Positions 15,989-24,875 of a DNA stretch of 62,862 bases are shown here, piece after piece. This stretch comes from a virus, in IMG/VR virus record IMGVR_UViG_3300047678_000246, positions 1 to 62,862 of that record; one strand, 5' to 3'. Position numbers and translations under genes: made by a program. The stretch's first letter is position 1; every line of letters starts with the position of its first letter. The notes under the pieces were generated by a model. It saw only the letters and a list, made by a program, of their open reading frames with translations. It did not search any database and was not told where the DNA came from.

Positions 15989-16636
15989 ATGCTTCGTTAC
16001 ATTTTGATGTTATTCTTTATGTATGGAGACGCAGAGTCCTACAAACTCGTAGAAGATCTTAGTGACAATAGTTTTATGGTGAGGCAAAAAAGCCATGAAA
16101 AATTATTGCAAATGGAACACAAAGCATTAAGAGCATTAGAGTTAGGATACGATTCTCGTAATCCAGAAACTAGAATAAGATGTGAAAAGATACTTGAACA
16201 ATACTACAATATACAACCAAGAAAAGGTAGTATGCCTGCGATTTATTGCTTATCAGGACCAGTTAAAGGGCAATACCTAAAAGAATTACGTAATGCAAAC
16301 GAGTACGGATCTAATTTAGAGTTTTATGCACATTACGATAAATTAGCAAACGACAGTCTTCTTCCTTGTAATTACTTAATTGGATTGACCTGTCATTGGT
16401 ACACTGCAAAACAATTACGGAATGAAGGAAAAAGTTATTGGTGTTACCAATATTGTAGAGAATGTGAGACCACTGAATTACTTTGCAAAGACTTGTTATT
16501 TCTAGGAATTTCTAAACCAAAAGTACAAGATTTATTAGAGTACATGCAAAAGAGATACAATTCTCTTCCAAGAGATATAAAATCCCCTCCTAAATGGTTA
16601 CTAAACTACTACGACCTCTATGCTGAAATTAATTAA
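15989..16636 (+). CDS. Exported HEAT-repeat-like protein
   Basis: Short hydrophobic leader (MLRYILMLFFMYGDA), then LVEDLSDNSFMVRQKSHEKLLQMEHKALRALELGYDSRNPETRIRCEKIL, a repeat unit typical of exported planctomycete HEAT proteins. The rest (Cys- and Tyr-rich) is not recognised. 215 residues. Last gene before promoter motif copy 6. Confidence 0.5.
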   Translation: MLRYILMLFFMYGDAESYKLVEDLSDNSFMVRQKSHEKLLQMEHKALRALELGYDSRNPETRIRCEKILEQYYNIQPRKGSMPAIYCLSGPVKGQYLKELRNANEYGSNLEFYAHYDKLANDSLLPCNYLIGLTCHWYTAKQLRNEGKSYWCYQYCRECETTELLCKDLLFLGISKPKVQDLLEYMQKRYNSLPRDIKSPPKWLLNYYDLYAEIN

Positions 16637-16646
16637 TTTAACCAAA

Positions 16647-16682
16647 AGCCCTCTCAATACCTAAACCGTCAAACCTGTAAGG
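16647..16682 (+). promoter_or_regulatory. Two-block promoter-like motif, copy 6
   Basis: AAAAGCCC (AGCCC at 16647), 13 bases, ACCGTCAAAC at 16665-16674, CTGTAAGG. It heads the nicotinamidase-like gene at 16705. Confidence 0.65.
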
Positions 16683-16704
16683 AAAAACTTAAAGGAGAAG
16701 AAAA

Positions 16705-17526
16705 ATGGCAAAGAAGATTCACCTGGTAGTTATTGATCCACAATATGATTTCTGCGATCCTTCTGGTGCCCTTTATGTTAAGGGAGCAGATGAGGATATG
16801 AAGAGGTTGACGAATATGGTCAACCGTCTACGATCTAAAATCGATGATATTCATGTTACTTTGGATTCGCATCATTTAGTCCACATAGCTCATCCTATTT
16901 TCTGGAAAGATTCTTCGGGTAATAATCCTAAACCCTTTTCTATTATTAGTGCTCCAGAGGTCCGTGACGGCGCTTGGACGACGACTAAACCGTCTCTATA
17001 CAAGAAAGCGCTAAATTACGTCGGTCAACTTGAAAAGAATGCTCGATACCCATTATGTATCTGGCCACCGCATTGTCTTATCGGAACTAAAGGCCAAACG
17101 GTTTATGCTCCGATGATGGATGCTTTGCTAGAATGGTGTCGAGATTTTGCTTCAGTAGATTTCGTTACTAAAGGCAGTAATATCCTAACTGAACATTATT
17201 CTGCTATTGTTGCTGACGTGCCTGATCCCAATGATCCTAGCACTCAGATGAATGTTGGCTTTCTGAATACTATTAATGAAGCTGATATTGTACTTCTTAC
17301 TGGTGAAGCGTCATCCCACTGTTTGAAAAATACATTATATGATATGGTTAACTATTTTCAAGATGACAGTTTGATTTCTAAGCTTGTTTTAGTAACTGAT
17401 ACAACAAGTCCTGTTCCAGGATTTGAACATTTACACGACCAAATGATAAAAGAAATGACTACAGACAGAAAGAAGATTGGGAAAACAGAACTTCAGTTAA
17501 CAACAACCAAAGATTTTCTAGCTTAA
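16705..17526 (+). CDS. Nicotinamidase / isochorismatase-family hydrolase
   Basis: VVIDPQYDFCDPSGALYVKGA carries the catalytic Asp and early metal/active-site region of nicotinamidase. TLDSHHLVHIAHPIFW fits the metal-binding DxHxxxH loop. VLLTGEASSHCLKNT holds the nucleophile Cys. 273 residues. Nicotinamidases convert nicotinamide to nicotinate for NAD salvage, so this could restock NAD during infection. Activity on another amide cannot be excluded. It is the only plus-strand gene between copy 6 and the minus-strand endonuclease, and the two converge with a 9-base overlap. Confidence 0.75.
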   Translation: MAKKIHLVVIDPQYDFCDPSGALYVKGADEDMKRLTNMVNRLRSKIDDIHVTLDSHHLVHIAHPIFWKDSSGNNPKPFSIISAPEVRDGAWTTTKPSLYKKALNYVGQLEKNARYPLCIWPPHCLIGTKGQTVYAPMMDALLEWCRDFASVDFVTKGSNILTEHYSAIVADVPDPNDPSTQMNVGFLNTINEADIVLLTGEASSHCLKNTLYDMVNYFQDDSLISKLVLVTDTTSPVPGFEHLHDQMIKEMTTDRKKIGKTELQLTTTKDFLA

Positions 17527-18435
17527 TAAGAAGTCTTCGCATTTTGCGATACAAGTTTTAGGATCTTTGAGAAATTCAAAATCCCAAACAATTAATAAAT
17601 CGTACCCTCTGGATTTTATGGCAGCAGTTTTAAATGCCTCTATTCTTCGAGAATCTCTTACTATAACATCGGGATAGAAAGTGTTCCACCCAGTTTCCAA
17701 GTCATCCTGTTCTGGTAAATGGTGAAATTTCGACCCATTGTATTCAATACACTTTTTGAGAATGGTGTTTACAAAGTCAAAACGGAAGTTAAGCTTGTAA
17801 AATGTAACGACAAATTCCCCTTTATGTTCTCCAAAATATGTTTTCTCGTTTATTCGATTGGGGAGTAACTTATGTATTTACCAAAATAATCTTTGGCTTT
17901 CTTTTGAACATCTATTACTAAGTTCTGCTAAACTACGAACGCCGTGATTTTTCATCAAAGTATCATAGAATTTTTCTTTGCTTTCAGGAACTTGCATGGA
18001 ATATTCATACCCATATTTATCTTTCATACCTTGCAATTGTTTGGACCTGATTTCAGGATCTTGGCTTACGTTTTCGACCCCATATCGCTGTAGGTTTGTC
18101 TGTTTACGTTTTTCTTTTACCTGTTCATTTTGAAGAGGATTATCAGTGCCATATTTCTCACGCCATAACTGTATTCTTTTTTCGAGAAATTCTTTTGTCT
18201 GAAACCGAGAAATTCCACCGTTTTGTTGTAATTGTTTTTCATATGCTCTTTTGTTTAAACAGTCTCGACATCGATTTCTACCTCCTCTCATATGACGAAA
18301 ACGAGTTGTTGAAATCTTCCCACAAGGACATCTATAAGAAAGGATTTGATTTGTATTCGTGTATTGTAGTGTCAGTAATTCACAACCTTGGTCTTTGAAA
18401 AAATTATATACATATTCATAAGAATGTTTAAACAT
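17518..18435 (-). pseudogene. Vsr-like homing endonuclease interrupted by an in-frame stop
   Basis: From 18435: a CPCG...CRDC zinc finger, then repeated NUMOD-like units (EKYGTDNPLQNEQVKEKRKQ, QRYGVENVSQDPEIRSKQ), then SKESQRLFW and TAA at 17878-17880. The same frame continues: KLLPNRINEKTYFGEHKGEF...KKCIEYNGSKFHHLP...RGYDLLIVWDFEF to TAG at 17518. That tail is the catalytic Vsr/EDxHD-type domain (IEYNG matches the usual IEFNG). One C-to-A change (TCA to TAA) would explain the stop. It is either dead or depends on readthrough. It explains the otherwise empty 17.5-17.9 kb stretch. Confidence 0.7.
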
Positions 18436-18543
18436 TAGGGTTTTCCTTTGGCTAATACTTGTAAAGACCGATAAAGTTTAATAAAAATGTGTTTTGATGT
18501 CAACCACAATATTCAAATAGTTTTTAACGTAGAAGAATAAATC

Positions 18544-18762
18544 ATGATGACAGCTCAAAAAATGATTGAGATGCTTCAATTATTGCCACCAGACGCGGTG
18601 TTGTTCACTTATTCTGATGGTAGTTTAACTCCAGTATTTGACATCCAAAAAGAAAAGCCTATCCATAAAATGCAATCAGTAAGCGGTTTTGACTGGTGGA
18701 TTGAAGACGCAAATGAGGATGATGAAATTTTTGAAACTGTAACAGGAATAATCATTCAGTAA
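18544..18762 (+). CDS. Hypothetical phage protein
   Basis: Seventy-two residues. MIEMLQLLPPDAVLFTYSDG resembles the start of a common small phage family (xxLixxLxxLPPDAxV). The 108-base gap upstream (18436-18543) is divergent with the endonuclease gene; no two-block motif is present there. Confidence 0.5.
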   Translation: MMTAQKMIEMLQLLPPDAVLFTYSDGSLTPVFDIQKEKPIHKMQSVSGFDWWIEDANEDDEIFETVTGIIIQ

Positions 18763-18789
18763 CGTGTAAAGAACTAAGGAGTCCAAACA

Positions 18790-19533
18790 ATGCCTAAATA
18801 TGATAATGTGATGGAAAGCCGTAAGATCCCAGGAACCCATTTTGGTTATACTGGTACTCGGTTAGCGGATTTAGCCCAAGCCACTGAATACACTTTGGTA
18901 ACTATGGTGCTAGATGAAAGTGGTTCTACAGAAGGTTTCAAAACAGAGATGGAAAAGTGTATCCAAGAAATAGTCAAGGCCTGTAGATATTCTGCGAGAG
19001 CAGACAATCTTATGTTACGACTAGTAGCATTTGGCACCAATTATAGAGAGGTTCACGGGTTCAAACTTCTTCAATCCTGTAATCCTGCAGATTACGACGG
19101 ATGTTATCGCTCCGCAGGTTGTACTGCTTTGTTTGATGCAACTTGTGATGCCATCCAAGCCACTGCTGATTACGCAAAACAACTTAATGACAACGAATAT
19201 AATTGCAACGCTTGTGTGTTTGTTCTAACTGATGGGGATGATAATGAAAGTAAACTGACACCAAAACAAGTTCAAGAATCTTTTGTTAAATGTATTAAGA
19301 GTGAGTCTTTGGAAAGCTTGGTGTCCGTTTTAATTGGCGTCAACATCCAAGATGCTGGTCTGAAAGCTAGATTAGAAGATTTTCATAAAATGGCCGGATT
19401 CACCCAGTTTGTAGAACTCAAGGACGCTTCGGAGAAAACCTTGGCTAAATTGGCCGCTTTCGTTAGCAAGAGTATTTCTAGCCAGTCTCAAGCGTTGGGA
19501 ACAGGTGGTCCAAGCCAAAGTCTAACTTTCTAA
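18790..19533 (+). CDS. von Willebrand factor A domain protein (TerY-like)
   Basis: VTMVLDESGSTEGF gives the MIDAS motif DxSxS near residue 38. SAGCTALFDATCDAI supplies the conserved Thr, and FVLTDGDDNES the third metal site. 247 residues, one vWA domain with a short Ser/Gly-rich tail. Such free-standing vWA proteins occur with a PP2C phosphatase and a Ser/Thr kinase in the TerY-P triad, and both partners follow here (20708, 22557). AAGGAG precedes the ATG. Confidence 0.8.
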   Translation: MPKYDNVMESRKIPGTHFGYTGTRLADLAQATEYTLVTMVLDESGSTEGFKTEMEKCIQEIVKACRYSARADNLMLRLVAFGTNYREVHGFKLLQSCNPADYDGCYRSAGCTALFDATCDAIQATADYAKQLNDNEYNCNACVFVLTDGDDNESKLTPKQVQESFVKCIKSESLESLVSVLIGVNIQDAGLKARLEDFHKMAGFTQFVELKDASEKTLAKLAAFVSKSISSQSQALGTGGPSQSLTF

Positions 19534-19544
19534 AAGGGTAAATT

Positions 19545-19907
19545 ATGCGGTACGAATACCGTTTTCATAAGTGTATTTACGACCATGGTAAAGAGATAAC
19601 ATCCCCTGTTCAATTTAGTGAGGGATTGAACAGGGGATGGGTAAACAGCGCTTATTTCGTATGCGAAGCAGAATCAGGAAAGGTTTTAAAGCAACGCCTT
19701 CCAGTAATGAATTTACAAAAGGACTTAGACGAATATTACGAGAGACTTAGAGAAAACTGCGTGGATTTTGTAGAGAACTCCTCTAAATTTGATCGTGAAA
19801 ACAGTTACCATTCTAGTATTAAAAACACTTTAGAGTGGATAAAACAAACAGAAGAAGAAATTAGGATTGATACTTGGTTTGGTGAACAACCTGATATTTT
19901 GGAGTGA
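19545..19907 (+). CDS. Hypothetical protein
   Basis: 120 residues, charged and helical, no known family. Its codons 19-32 lie in a perfect 14-bp inverted repeat (19600-19639). Confidence 0.5.
   Translation: MRYEYRFHKCIYDHGKEITSPVQFSEGLNRGWVNSAYFVCEAESGKVLKQRLPVMNLQKDLDEYYERLRENCVDFVENSSKFDRENSYHSSIKNTLEWIKQTEEEIRIDTWFGEQPDILE
19600..19639 (+). repeat. Perfect inverted repeat inside a gene, 14-bp arms
   Basis: CATCCCCTGTTCAA (19600-19613), a 12-base loop, then TTGAACAGGGGATG (19626-19639). There is no T-run after it, so it is not a normal terminator. Confidence 0.85.
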
Positions 19908-19910
19908 TAA

Positions 19911-20324
19911 ATGTTAGGGTTTGAAACAAAGAAGTTTGGATTTGATTGGGGTGGTAGTCTCGAAAATAATGAACACCTCAGACAACTTGCTCGTGATCTA
20001 ATAGCGGCAGGACATGAAGTGCATATTATCCCAGCAGCAGGATATCTTCCTACAGATGAAACATATTTCTCGTGGATGAAAGCACTTAACATTCCATGGA
20101 CTGGATTTCATAGAATATTTGTAGGACCATTCCCAGGGGGACCTTCTATGAACTCCCCTGAGATGATAGCTAACGATAAAGTTGCAAAGATGCAAGAAAT
20201 AGGGTGTCATATCCTTTATGATGATAATGATTATAACATAGCAGCTGTTCTTGCCGCCGGATTAGAAGCAGTGAAAATATCAGGCAATCACCCTATTCCT
20301 ATCCCAAAAGAGTTAGGTTGGTAA
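19911..20324 (+). CDS. HAD-like fold protein, altered active site
   Basis: KFGFDWGGSLENNEHLRQLARDLIAAGHEVHII looks like motif I and first helix of a HAD phosphatase, but the DxDxT nucleophile motif reads DWGGS, keeping only the first Asp. ILYDDNDYNIAAVLAAGLEAVKI fits the acidic motif IV region. 137 residues. Possibly a binding protein or an unusual hydrolase. Confidence 0.4.
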   Translation: MLGFETKKFGFDWGGSLENNEHLRQLARDLIAAGHEVHIIPAAGYLPTDETYFSWMKALNIPWTGFHRIFVGPFPGGPSMNSPEMIANDKVAKMQEIGCHILYDDNDYNIAAVLAAGLEAVKISGNHPIPIPKELGW

Positions 20325-20325
20325 C

Positions 20326-20523
20326 ATGTTATGTCATGCTTGTATCGAATTTGAAGAGGAAAAAGAAGCAATTCGGTTTAGATGTCAATTGCCAAATGGC
20401 CATACTGGACCGCACCAAGAAAAAGGTGATTTAGGAATTATCTCTCCTATACCTTACACCATAATTTGGGAAAGCTCTGATACTAACAATTACGGAGCTG
20501 GAGAGGAGTTAGATTCTAAATGA
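20326..20523 (+). CDS. Small zinc-binding phage protein
   Basis: FRCQLPNGHTGPHQEKGDL matches a short motif (C.LP.GH.GPH) common in small phage and actinobacterial zinc proteins. 65 residues. MLCHAC at the start supplies the other cysteine pair. Confidence 0.5.
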   Translation: MLCHACIEFEEEKEAIRFRCQLPNGHTGPHQEKGDLGIISPIPYTIIWESSDTNNYGAGEELDSK

Positions 20524-20711
20524 ATGATTTAAATGACTTCTGTCAATACTGCGGTAACGGGATATATCACTGTGGCGGGAAATGCCCGAAAGTAAAGAAA
20601 ATTTCCTATCATGAAAACGGGATGATCAAAGAAGTGGAATTCTTCGAAGATTTACCATGGTGGAGCACTTTGCCCCAAACATGGATATCTGAAACTAAGG
20701 AAGAAAAATGA
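20520..20711 (+). CDS. Small phage protein with Zn-like CxxC
   Basis: CQYCGNGIYHCGGKC near the start and KKISYHENGMIKEVEF, a motif seen in many small phage proteins of unknown function. Four-base overlaps with both neighbours. Confidence 0.5.
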   Translation: MNDLNDFCQYCGNGIYHCGGKCPKVKKISYHENGMIKEVEFFEDLPWWSTLPQTWISETKEEK

Positions 20712-21556
20712 ACACTGATTCATTTTACTGTATTGGCTCTACACATCATGAGTGTCAAGATTATGCTTTGGCAGATGAGGAATTAGTATTACTGTCCGAT
20801 GGGTGCTCATCTGCTAAAAACTCTGATTGGGGTGCTAGATTACTAGTAAAATGCTTTCAGAATAGCATGCAATTTCTAGAGTATACGGATCAATGCTTTT
20901 TTAACATAGTGAAAGAAGCTAAAAATCACGTTAATAATCTTTTTCTAAACGAAGATTGTTTAGCCGCCACAATACTTGGAGTATTCTACAAAGACCCCGG
21001 CCAAAATTACAATAAATACATAAGTACATTTATAGTTGGGGATGGATACGTCTTTGCAAGAAATAGAGATAATAAAAATGTTTCAATTTGGAATCACCAG
21101 TTCAAAAGTGGGGCTCCTTGGTATCCCTATTACTTACTACACCAAGGATTGAAAAACGATTACCTGAAACAATTTGGGGGTTCTAAATTTACTCGTGCAA
21201 GACGTGATTTTGATAAAAATAGAGAGGAGATAGACCTTGGATTTTATTATAGAACTCCTCAAGAATTTGAAACATCTGATGGTATGCGTATTCACGGAAA
21301 CGGATTTGACATCCAAACCTATGATTTAGTAGGGATAGCATCAGATGGATTAGGGTCTTTTATTCGACAAGAAGTAGGGAACACAAGTATCACCAATAAA
21401 CCTTTGGATGCTTGTCAAGTTCTTTTAGATCTGTTAGATTTCAAAACTCTGGAAGGTAGATTTGTTCAACGTAGGTGTCAACGATTTTTAAAAGATTGTG
21501 CGGGAAAAGGGATAAAACACACGGACGATTTTTCAATAGGAGTGATTCATGTCTGA
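20708..21556 (+). CDS. PP2C-family protein phosphatase
   Basis: ECQDYAL, LVLLSDGCSSAKNSDWGARLL, CLAATILGVFY, VGIASDGLGSF and HTDDFSIGVI follow the order of PP2C (PPM) motifs, and the metal-binding Asp residues (LSDG, SDG, DD) are present. 282 residues. It would remove phosphate from Ser/Thr. Together with the vWA protein at 18790 and the kinase at 22557 it forms a TerY-P-like set. Confidence 0.75.
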   Translation: MNTDSFYCIGSTHHECQDYALADEELVLLSDGCSSAKNSDWGARLLVKCFQNSMQFLEYTDQCFFNIVKEAKNHVNNLFLNEDCLAATILGVFYKDPGQNYNKYISTFIVGDGYVFARNRDNKNVSIWNHQFKSGAPWYPYYLLHQGLKNDYLKQFGGSKFTRARRDFDKNREEIDLGFYYRTPQEFETSDGMRIHGNGFDIQTYDLVGIASDGLGSFIRQEVGNTSITNKPLDACQVLLDLLDFKTLEGRFVQRRCQRFLKDCAGKGIKHTDDFSIGVIHV

Positions 21557-21752
21557 TTATGATCAGAATATGTGGCAGGAAGTATTGGACACTTATAAAT
21601 GTATATTGTCTTGTCGTAAAAATATGCCAGGAATGCGTTTAGAGGATGCTTTAAATTCGTCTGCATTTAATTCTATGAAATCAGAATACACATGGCTTCA
21701 AGGTAAAGCAAAATCGGAAGGTGTGGAAGAGCGTATCAGGAAACAGGAGTAA
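21549..21752 (+). CDS. Hypothetical protein
   Basis: Sixty-seven residues, helical, overlapping the phosphatase stop. Not recognised. Confidence 0.45.
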   Translation: MSDYDQNMWQEVLDTYKCILSCRKNMPGMRLEDALNSSAFNSMKSEYTWLQGKAKSEGVEERIRKQE

Positions 21753-21758
21753 TATGCT

Positions 21759-22136
21759 ATGAGTCCATTTGCCTCAGCGTTGAAGGATTTATTGGACAAC
21801 AATGGAGCTTACGATAGATCAGACTGGTCTTATATTTTAGATACTCCCTTAGAACAGATTGAATCTTGGGTGGAAGACACTACCTGTCCAAGACCTCATC
21901 ACTTAGGTATGATATTCACTTGTGTAGATCGTGCGTCAGACACGAATAAAGAAGTTTCGGCAAAGTTTAAAGCCGTTTGTCAGGAGCGATCTACGCTCGT
22001 GTCACCCTTTGGCAAACGAATGCTACCGACTGTTTGGGAATATTTTAACCGTCCCGCTATTTCCGAATTATCATCCAAATTGGCAAAGTTGAGGCCAGAT
22101 CAGCAAGAGAAAATGTTAGAGGAGATGTATAAGTAA
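21759..22136 (+). CDS. XRE-like HTH protein (tentative)
   Basis: 125 residues. MSPFASALKDLLDNNGAYDRSDWSYILDTPLEQIESWVED...PRPHHLGMIF has the spacing of an XRE-type helix-turn-helix (..LL...g.t...la..lgvs...is.wv.g...P....l..i). The recognition helix is weak. It may regulate the signalling set around it. Confidence 0.4.
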   Translation: MSPFASALKDLLDNNGAYDRSDWSYILDTPLEQIESWVEDTTCPRPHHLGMIFTCVDRASDTNKEVSAKFKAVCQERSTLVSPFGKRMLPTVWEYFNRPAISELSSKLAKLRPDQQEKMLEEMYK

Positions 22137-22321
22137 TGGATCTTTGGGAATATGTTGATATGTTAGACAATGAATGTGATCCCAACACCATGGGTGAAAA
22201 AGGGTGGGAAGCGTATGCATTGAAAGAATATGATCACGTTACTAGATACTATTACAAGCGTAAGCTTCCTATAATCAAAGACCAACCTCTGCGCGGTCAG
22301 TTTGACGGGCATAGGGAATAG
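22136..22321 (+). CDS. DUF4177-like small protein
   Basis: WEYVDMLDNECDPNTMGEKGWEAYAL...YYYKRKL follows the W-EY...LN..G..GWE...Y.KR pattern of DUF4177. TAATG overlap with the gene before it. A paralogue follows at once. Confidence 0.5.
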   Translation: MDLWEYVDMLDNECDPNTMGEKGWEAYALKEYDHVTRYYYKRKLPIIKDQPLRGQFDGHRE

Positions 22322-22332
22322 GAGGAATATAA

Positions 22333-22560
22333 ATGGGCAAGTGGGAATACAAAGTATTTTTCGACAATGATAGTGGTATAAATTATACCGAACGTTACTT
22401 AAATGCTAAAGGGGAAGATCGCTGGGAAGCTTACGCTGTAGTAGCAGAAGCAAATTCTAGTGGACATATTTTAGGGCGTTACCATTATCTCAAACGTAGG
22501 ATTCAAGAAGAACCTAAAAAGGAAGTTGATCACAGTCTTGATTATTATGAGGAACCATGA
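22333..22560 (+). CDS. DUF4177-like small protein, second copy
   Basis: KWEYKVFFDND...LNAKGEDRWEAYAVV...YHYLKRR repeats the pattern of the previous gene in 75 residues. The two look like a tandem duplication that has diverged. Function unknown. Confidence 0.5.
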   Translation: MGKWEYKVFFDNDSGINYTERYLNAKGEDRWEAYAVVAEANSSGHILGRYHYLKRRIQEEPKKEVDHSLDYYEEP

Positions 22561-24242
22561 AAGTCTTCGTCAAAGGAAAGACAAAATCTGTTGAGCTTAC
22601 TACTGCTGACTTTCTTGCGCAAGGAGGTGAAGGAAAAGTCTACGCAAAAGGTAGTACGGTTTACAAAGTGTGCGAACCAGGGAAAATGATTCCTTCAGGT
22701 AAGTTTACAGAACTTTCGGTTTTGACCGATCCCCATATTGTTAAACCAGAAGATATCATAGTTGATTCTAAAAATCATGAAATTGGTTACACAATGAAGT
22801 ATGTACGAGATACATACACTCTATGTCAACTATTTACAAAAGCATTTAGAGTACGTAATAGTATTAAACCAGAAAGCATTCTTGATCTAGTTCGACAAAT
22901 GCAAGATACTATTCATTATGTACACAATCATAACATTCTTTTGGTTGATTTAAACGAATTTAACTTCTTGGTTGATGAAATGTTTAAAGACGTCTATTTT
23001 ATAGACGTTAATAGTTACCAGACACCACACTATCCAGCAATGGCAATCATGGATAGTATCAGAGACCGTCATTGTAACGGGAAGTTTACAAAAGTTTCTG
23101 ATTGGTTCTCTTTTGCGGTTATATCGTTTCAAATGTTTATTGGAATTCACCCATATAAAGGGAAACATCCTAACTTTCCTGATTTAGAAAGTAGGATGAA
23201 AAATAACGTATCGGTGTTTAATACTGAGGTTGGATATCCTAAAGCCGCTTGTCAGCCGTTTTCAGTATTACCAGACAGTTATCTGCAATGGTATAAAGCC
23301 GTATTAGATAAAGGTGAACGAGTTGCTCCCCCTACAGATTTAATGTCTGTTGTACATGTAATTACACCAAAAATCAAAGTGGTTGGTGGCAAGCATTTGA
23401 CAATAGATAAGATTAGAGAGTTTCCGTTTCCTATTATTCAATATTACGAATCTTCTGGAAGGGAAGTATTTGTAACCGAACAAAAGATCTATGTGGATAA
23501 AAAAGAATTTGTCAATCCAAATCCCAAAATTGTTATGGGATTTACAAGAACTAATTTACCAGTTGGAGTTTGGATAGAAAATTCCTTGGTGAGAATTAAA
23601 GATATTACCAACGATATTGACATTCCATTTTATTGTTGCGGTCAGAAAATAATGGAATACCAAGGTAGGGTGTATATCCAAAATGGAATGGATGTGTATC
23701 AAATAGTTTTTATGGAGATGAAAGACAAGATTCTTGCTTCATCTCATATTGTGGCAAATGTGTTAGAACAAAGCACCAAATTGTATTCTGGTGTGGTAAT
23801 ACAAAACTTATTTGACGCTTACTACGTTTCAGTTTTCCCAGAGAACAAGCAATGTCAGCAAATTGCAATACGGGAATTGGATGGTCAAAGAGTCATTGAT
23901 GCTAAATTTGAGAACCGCGTACTAATGGTTGTTTCTGTAGATCGCAAAGGTATTTACAATAAACACACCTTCGTGTTCAAAGATGACTGGAAACAATACA
24001 CAATCTCCAAGAAGGAAAATATCACTCTTGCCGGATTAAACTTTACAGTATTGGATAATGGAGTTTGTGTTCATATTGATGAAGACGAAAACATTGATAT
24101 CTTTCACGTAAACAAACCTGATGTGGTTAAACAAATAATAGATGACGTTATTGATCAAGACATGATTTTATGTCACAAGGGAGCAAACGTAATGTTTACC
24201 AAGGAAAATGCAATTTACTCTGTCACAATGAGGAAACCATAA
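22557..24242 (+). CDS. Serine/threonine protein kinase-like protein with C-terminal propeller-like region
   Basis: Kinase domain in residues 12-250: glycine loop LAQGGEGKVYAKG, VYKVCEPGK with the ATP-binding Lys, a catalytic loop HNILLVDLNEFNFLVD (HRD replaced by LVDL, Asp and Asn kept), and a metal Asp in YFIDVN in place of DFG. The remaining 300 residues are short beta strands (VFVTEQKIYVD, FVLKDDWKQY-like units), suggesting a propeller sensor. It completes the vWA/PP2C/kinase set. ATG overlaps the previous stop. Confidence 0.65.
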   Translation: MKVFVKGKTKSVELTTADFLAQGGEGKVYAKGSTVYKVCEPGKMIPSGKFTELSVLTDPHIVKPEDIIVDSKNHEIGYTMKYVRDTYTLCQLFTKAFRVRNSIKPESILDLVRQMQDTIHYVHNHNILLVDLNEFNFLVDEMFKDVYFIDVNSYQTPHYPAMAIMDSIRDRHCNGKFTKVSDWFSFAVISFQMFIGIHPYKGKHPNFPDLESRMKNNVSVFNTEVGYPKAACQPFSVLPDSYLQWYKAVLDKGERVAPPTDLMSVVHVITPKIKVVGGKHLTIDKIREFPFPIIQYYESSGREVFVTEQKIYVDKKEFVNPNPKIVMGFTRTNLPVGVWIENSLVRIKDITNDIDIPFYCCGQKIMEYQGRVYIQNGMDVYQIVFMEMKDKILASSHIVANVLEQSTKLYSGVVIQNLFDAYYVSVFPENKQCQQIAIRELDGQRVIDAKFENRVLMVVSVDRKGIYNKHTFVFKDDWKQYTISKKENITLAGLNFTVLDNGVCVHIDEDENIDIFHVNKPDVVKQIIDDVIDQDMILCHKGANVMFTKENAIYSVTMRKP

Positions 24243-24803
24243 ATGTCTGAACACAATCCAGAAAAAGTCCTTGAAATAGCGAAAGACGTTGTCAGAACAA
24301 TTAAGAATTTCAAATCGGTCGAGCAAGGGATATACCTACTGATAAAAAGAACACCAATAGGTATTGGTCAGTTTAATTACACTAATAGTGCTCAAGGTCA
24401 TATGCATCAGATAATCCCCAATTGTGAAGTGTGCGCACTAGGTGCTTGCTTTACAAGTTACATTACCACTAACAACAATGTGACGGTTGGTGATCTCTTC
24501 AAAACTACAATATCAAACACTGATATGTATGCAACTTCTTATGAATTCATACGTAGTAAACTAGATACTGTTTTCTCTAAAGATCAACTTGATCTTATTG
24601 AGTATGCGTTTGAACAAGGACATGTTGATTACTACAGTCGTGTTAGTTACGACCCAATCTATCAGAAAGCCGAAGCGTTTGGGAATAGGTTCCAACATGC
24701 AAGAATGCGGTTGATGGCTATTATGAAAAACATCGTCTCAAACGATGGTTGGTTTAAACCAGAACTATCTGGAGTGCGAAAAAGAAAACCTACCCCACAG
24801 TGA
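24243..24803 (+). CDS. Conserved phage hypothetical protein
   Basis: 186 residues. NCEVCALGACFTSYI and QHARMRLMAIMKNIVSNDGWF resemble a phage family (C..CA.GA.f.S.v ... R...im.nii.n.g.F). Directly follows the kinase. Confidence 0.5.
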   Translation: MSEHNPEKVLEIAKDVVRTIKNFKSVEQGIYLLIKRTPIGIGQFNYTNSAQGHMHQIIPNCEVCALGACFTSYITTNNNVTVGDLFKTTISNTDMYATSYEFIRSKLDTVFSKDQLDLIEYAFEQGHVDYYSRVSYDPIYQKAEAFGNRFQHARMRLMAIMKNIVSNDGWFKPELSGVRKRKPTPQ

Positions 24804-24813
24804 ATTAAACGCT

Positions 24814-24841
24814 TTGCTATCAACGAGTTATATATTATAAT
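24814..24841 (+). promoter_or_regulatory. Candidate sigma-70-type promoter
   Basis: TTGCTA (24814-24819), 16-base spacer, TATAAT (24836-24841), in the gap before the gene at 24876. GGAGGAG follows at 24851 but is too far from that ATG. Confidence 0.4.
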
Positions 24842-24875
24842 AATGGTGTAGGAGGAGAGTTGAGAGTAGATTTAA

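Noticed and set aside
16647-16682. Reverse-strand TTGACG of the two-block motif as a -35 box
   Set aside because: No -10 box follows at the right distance on that strand, and all seven copies point the other way, into the genes.
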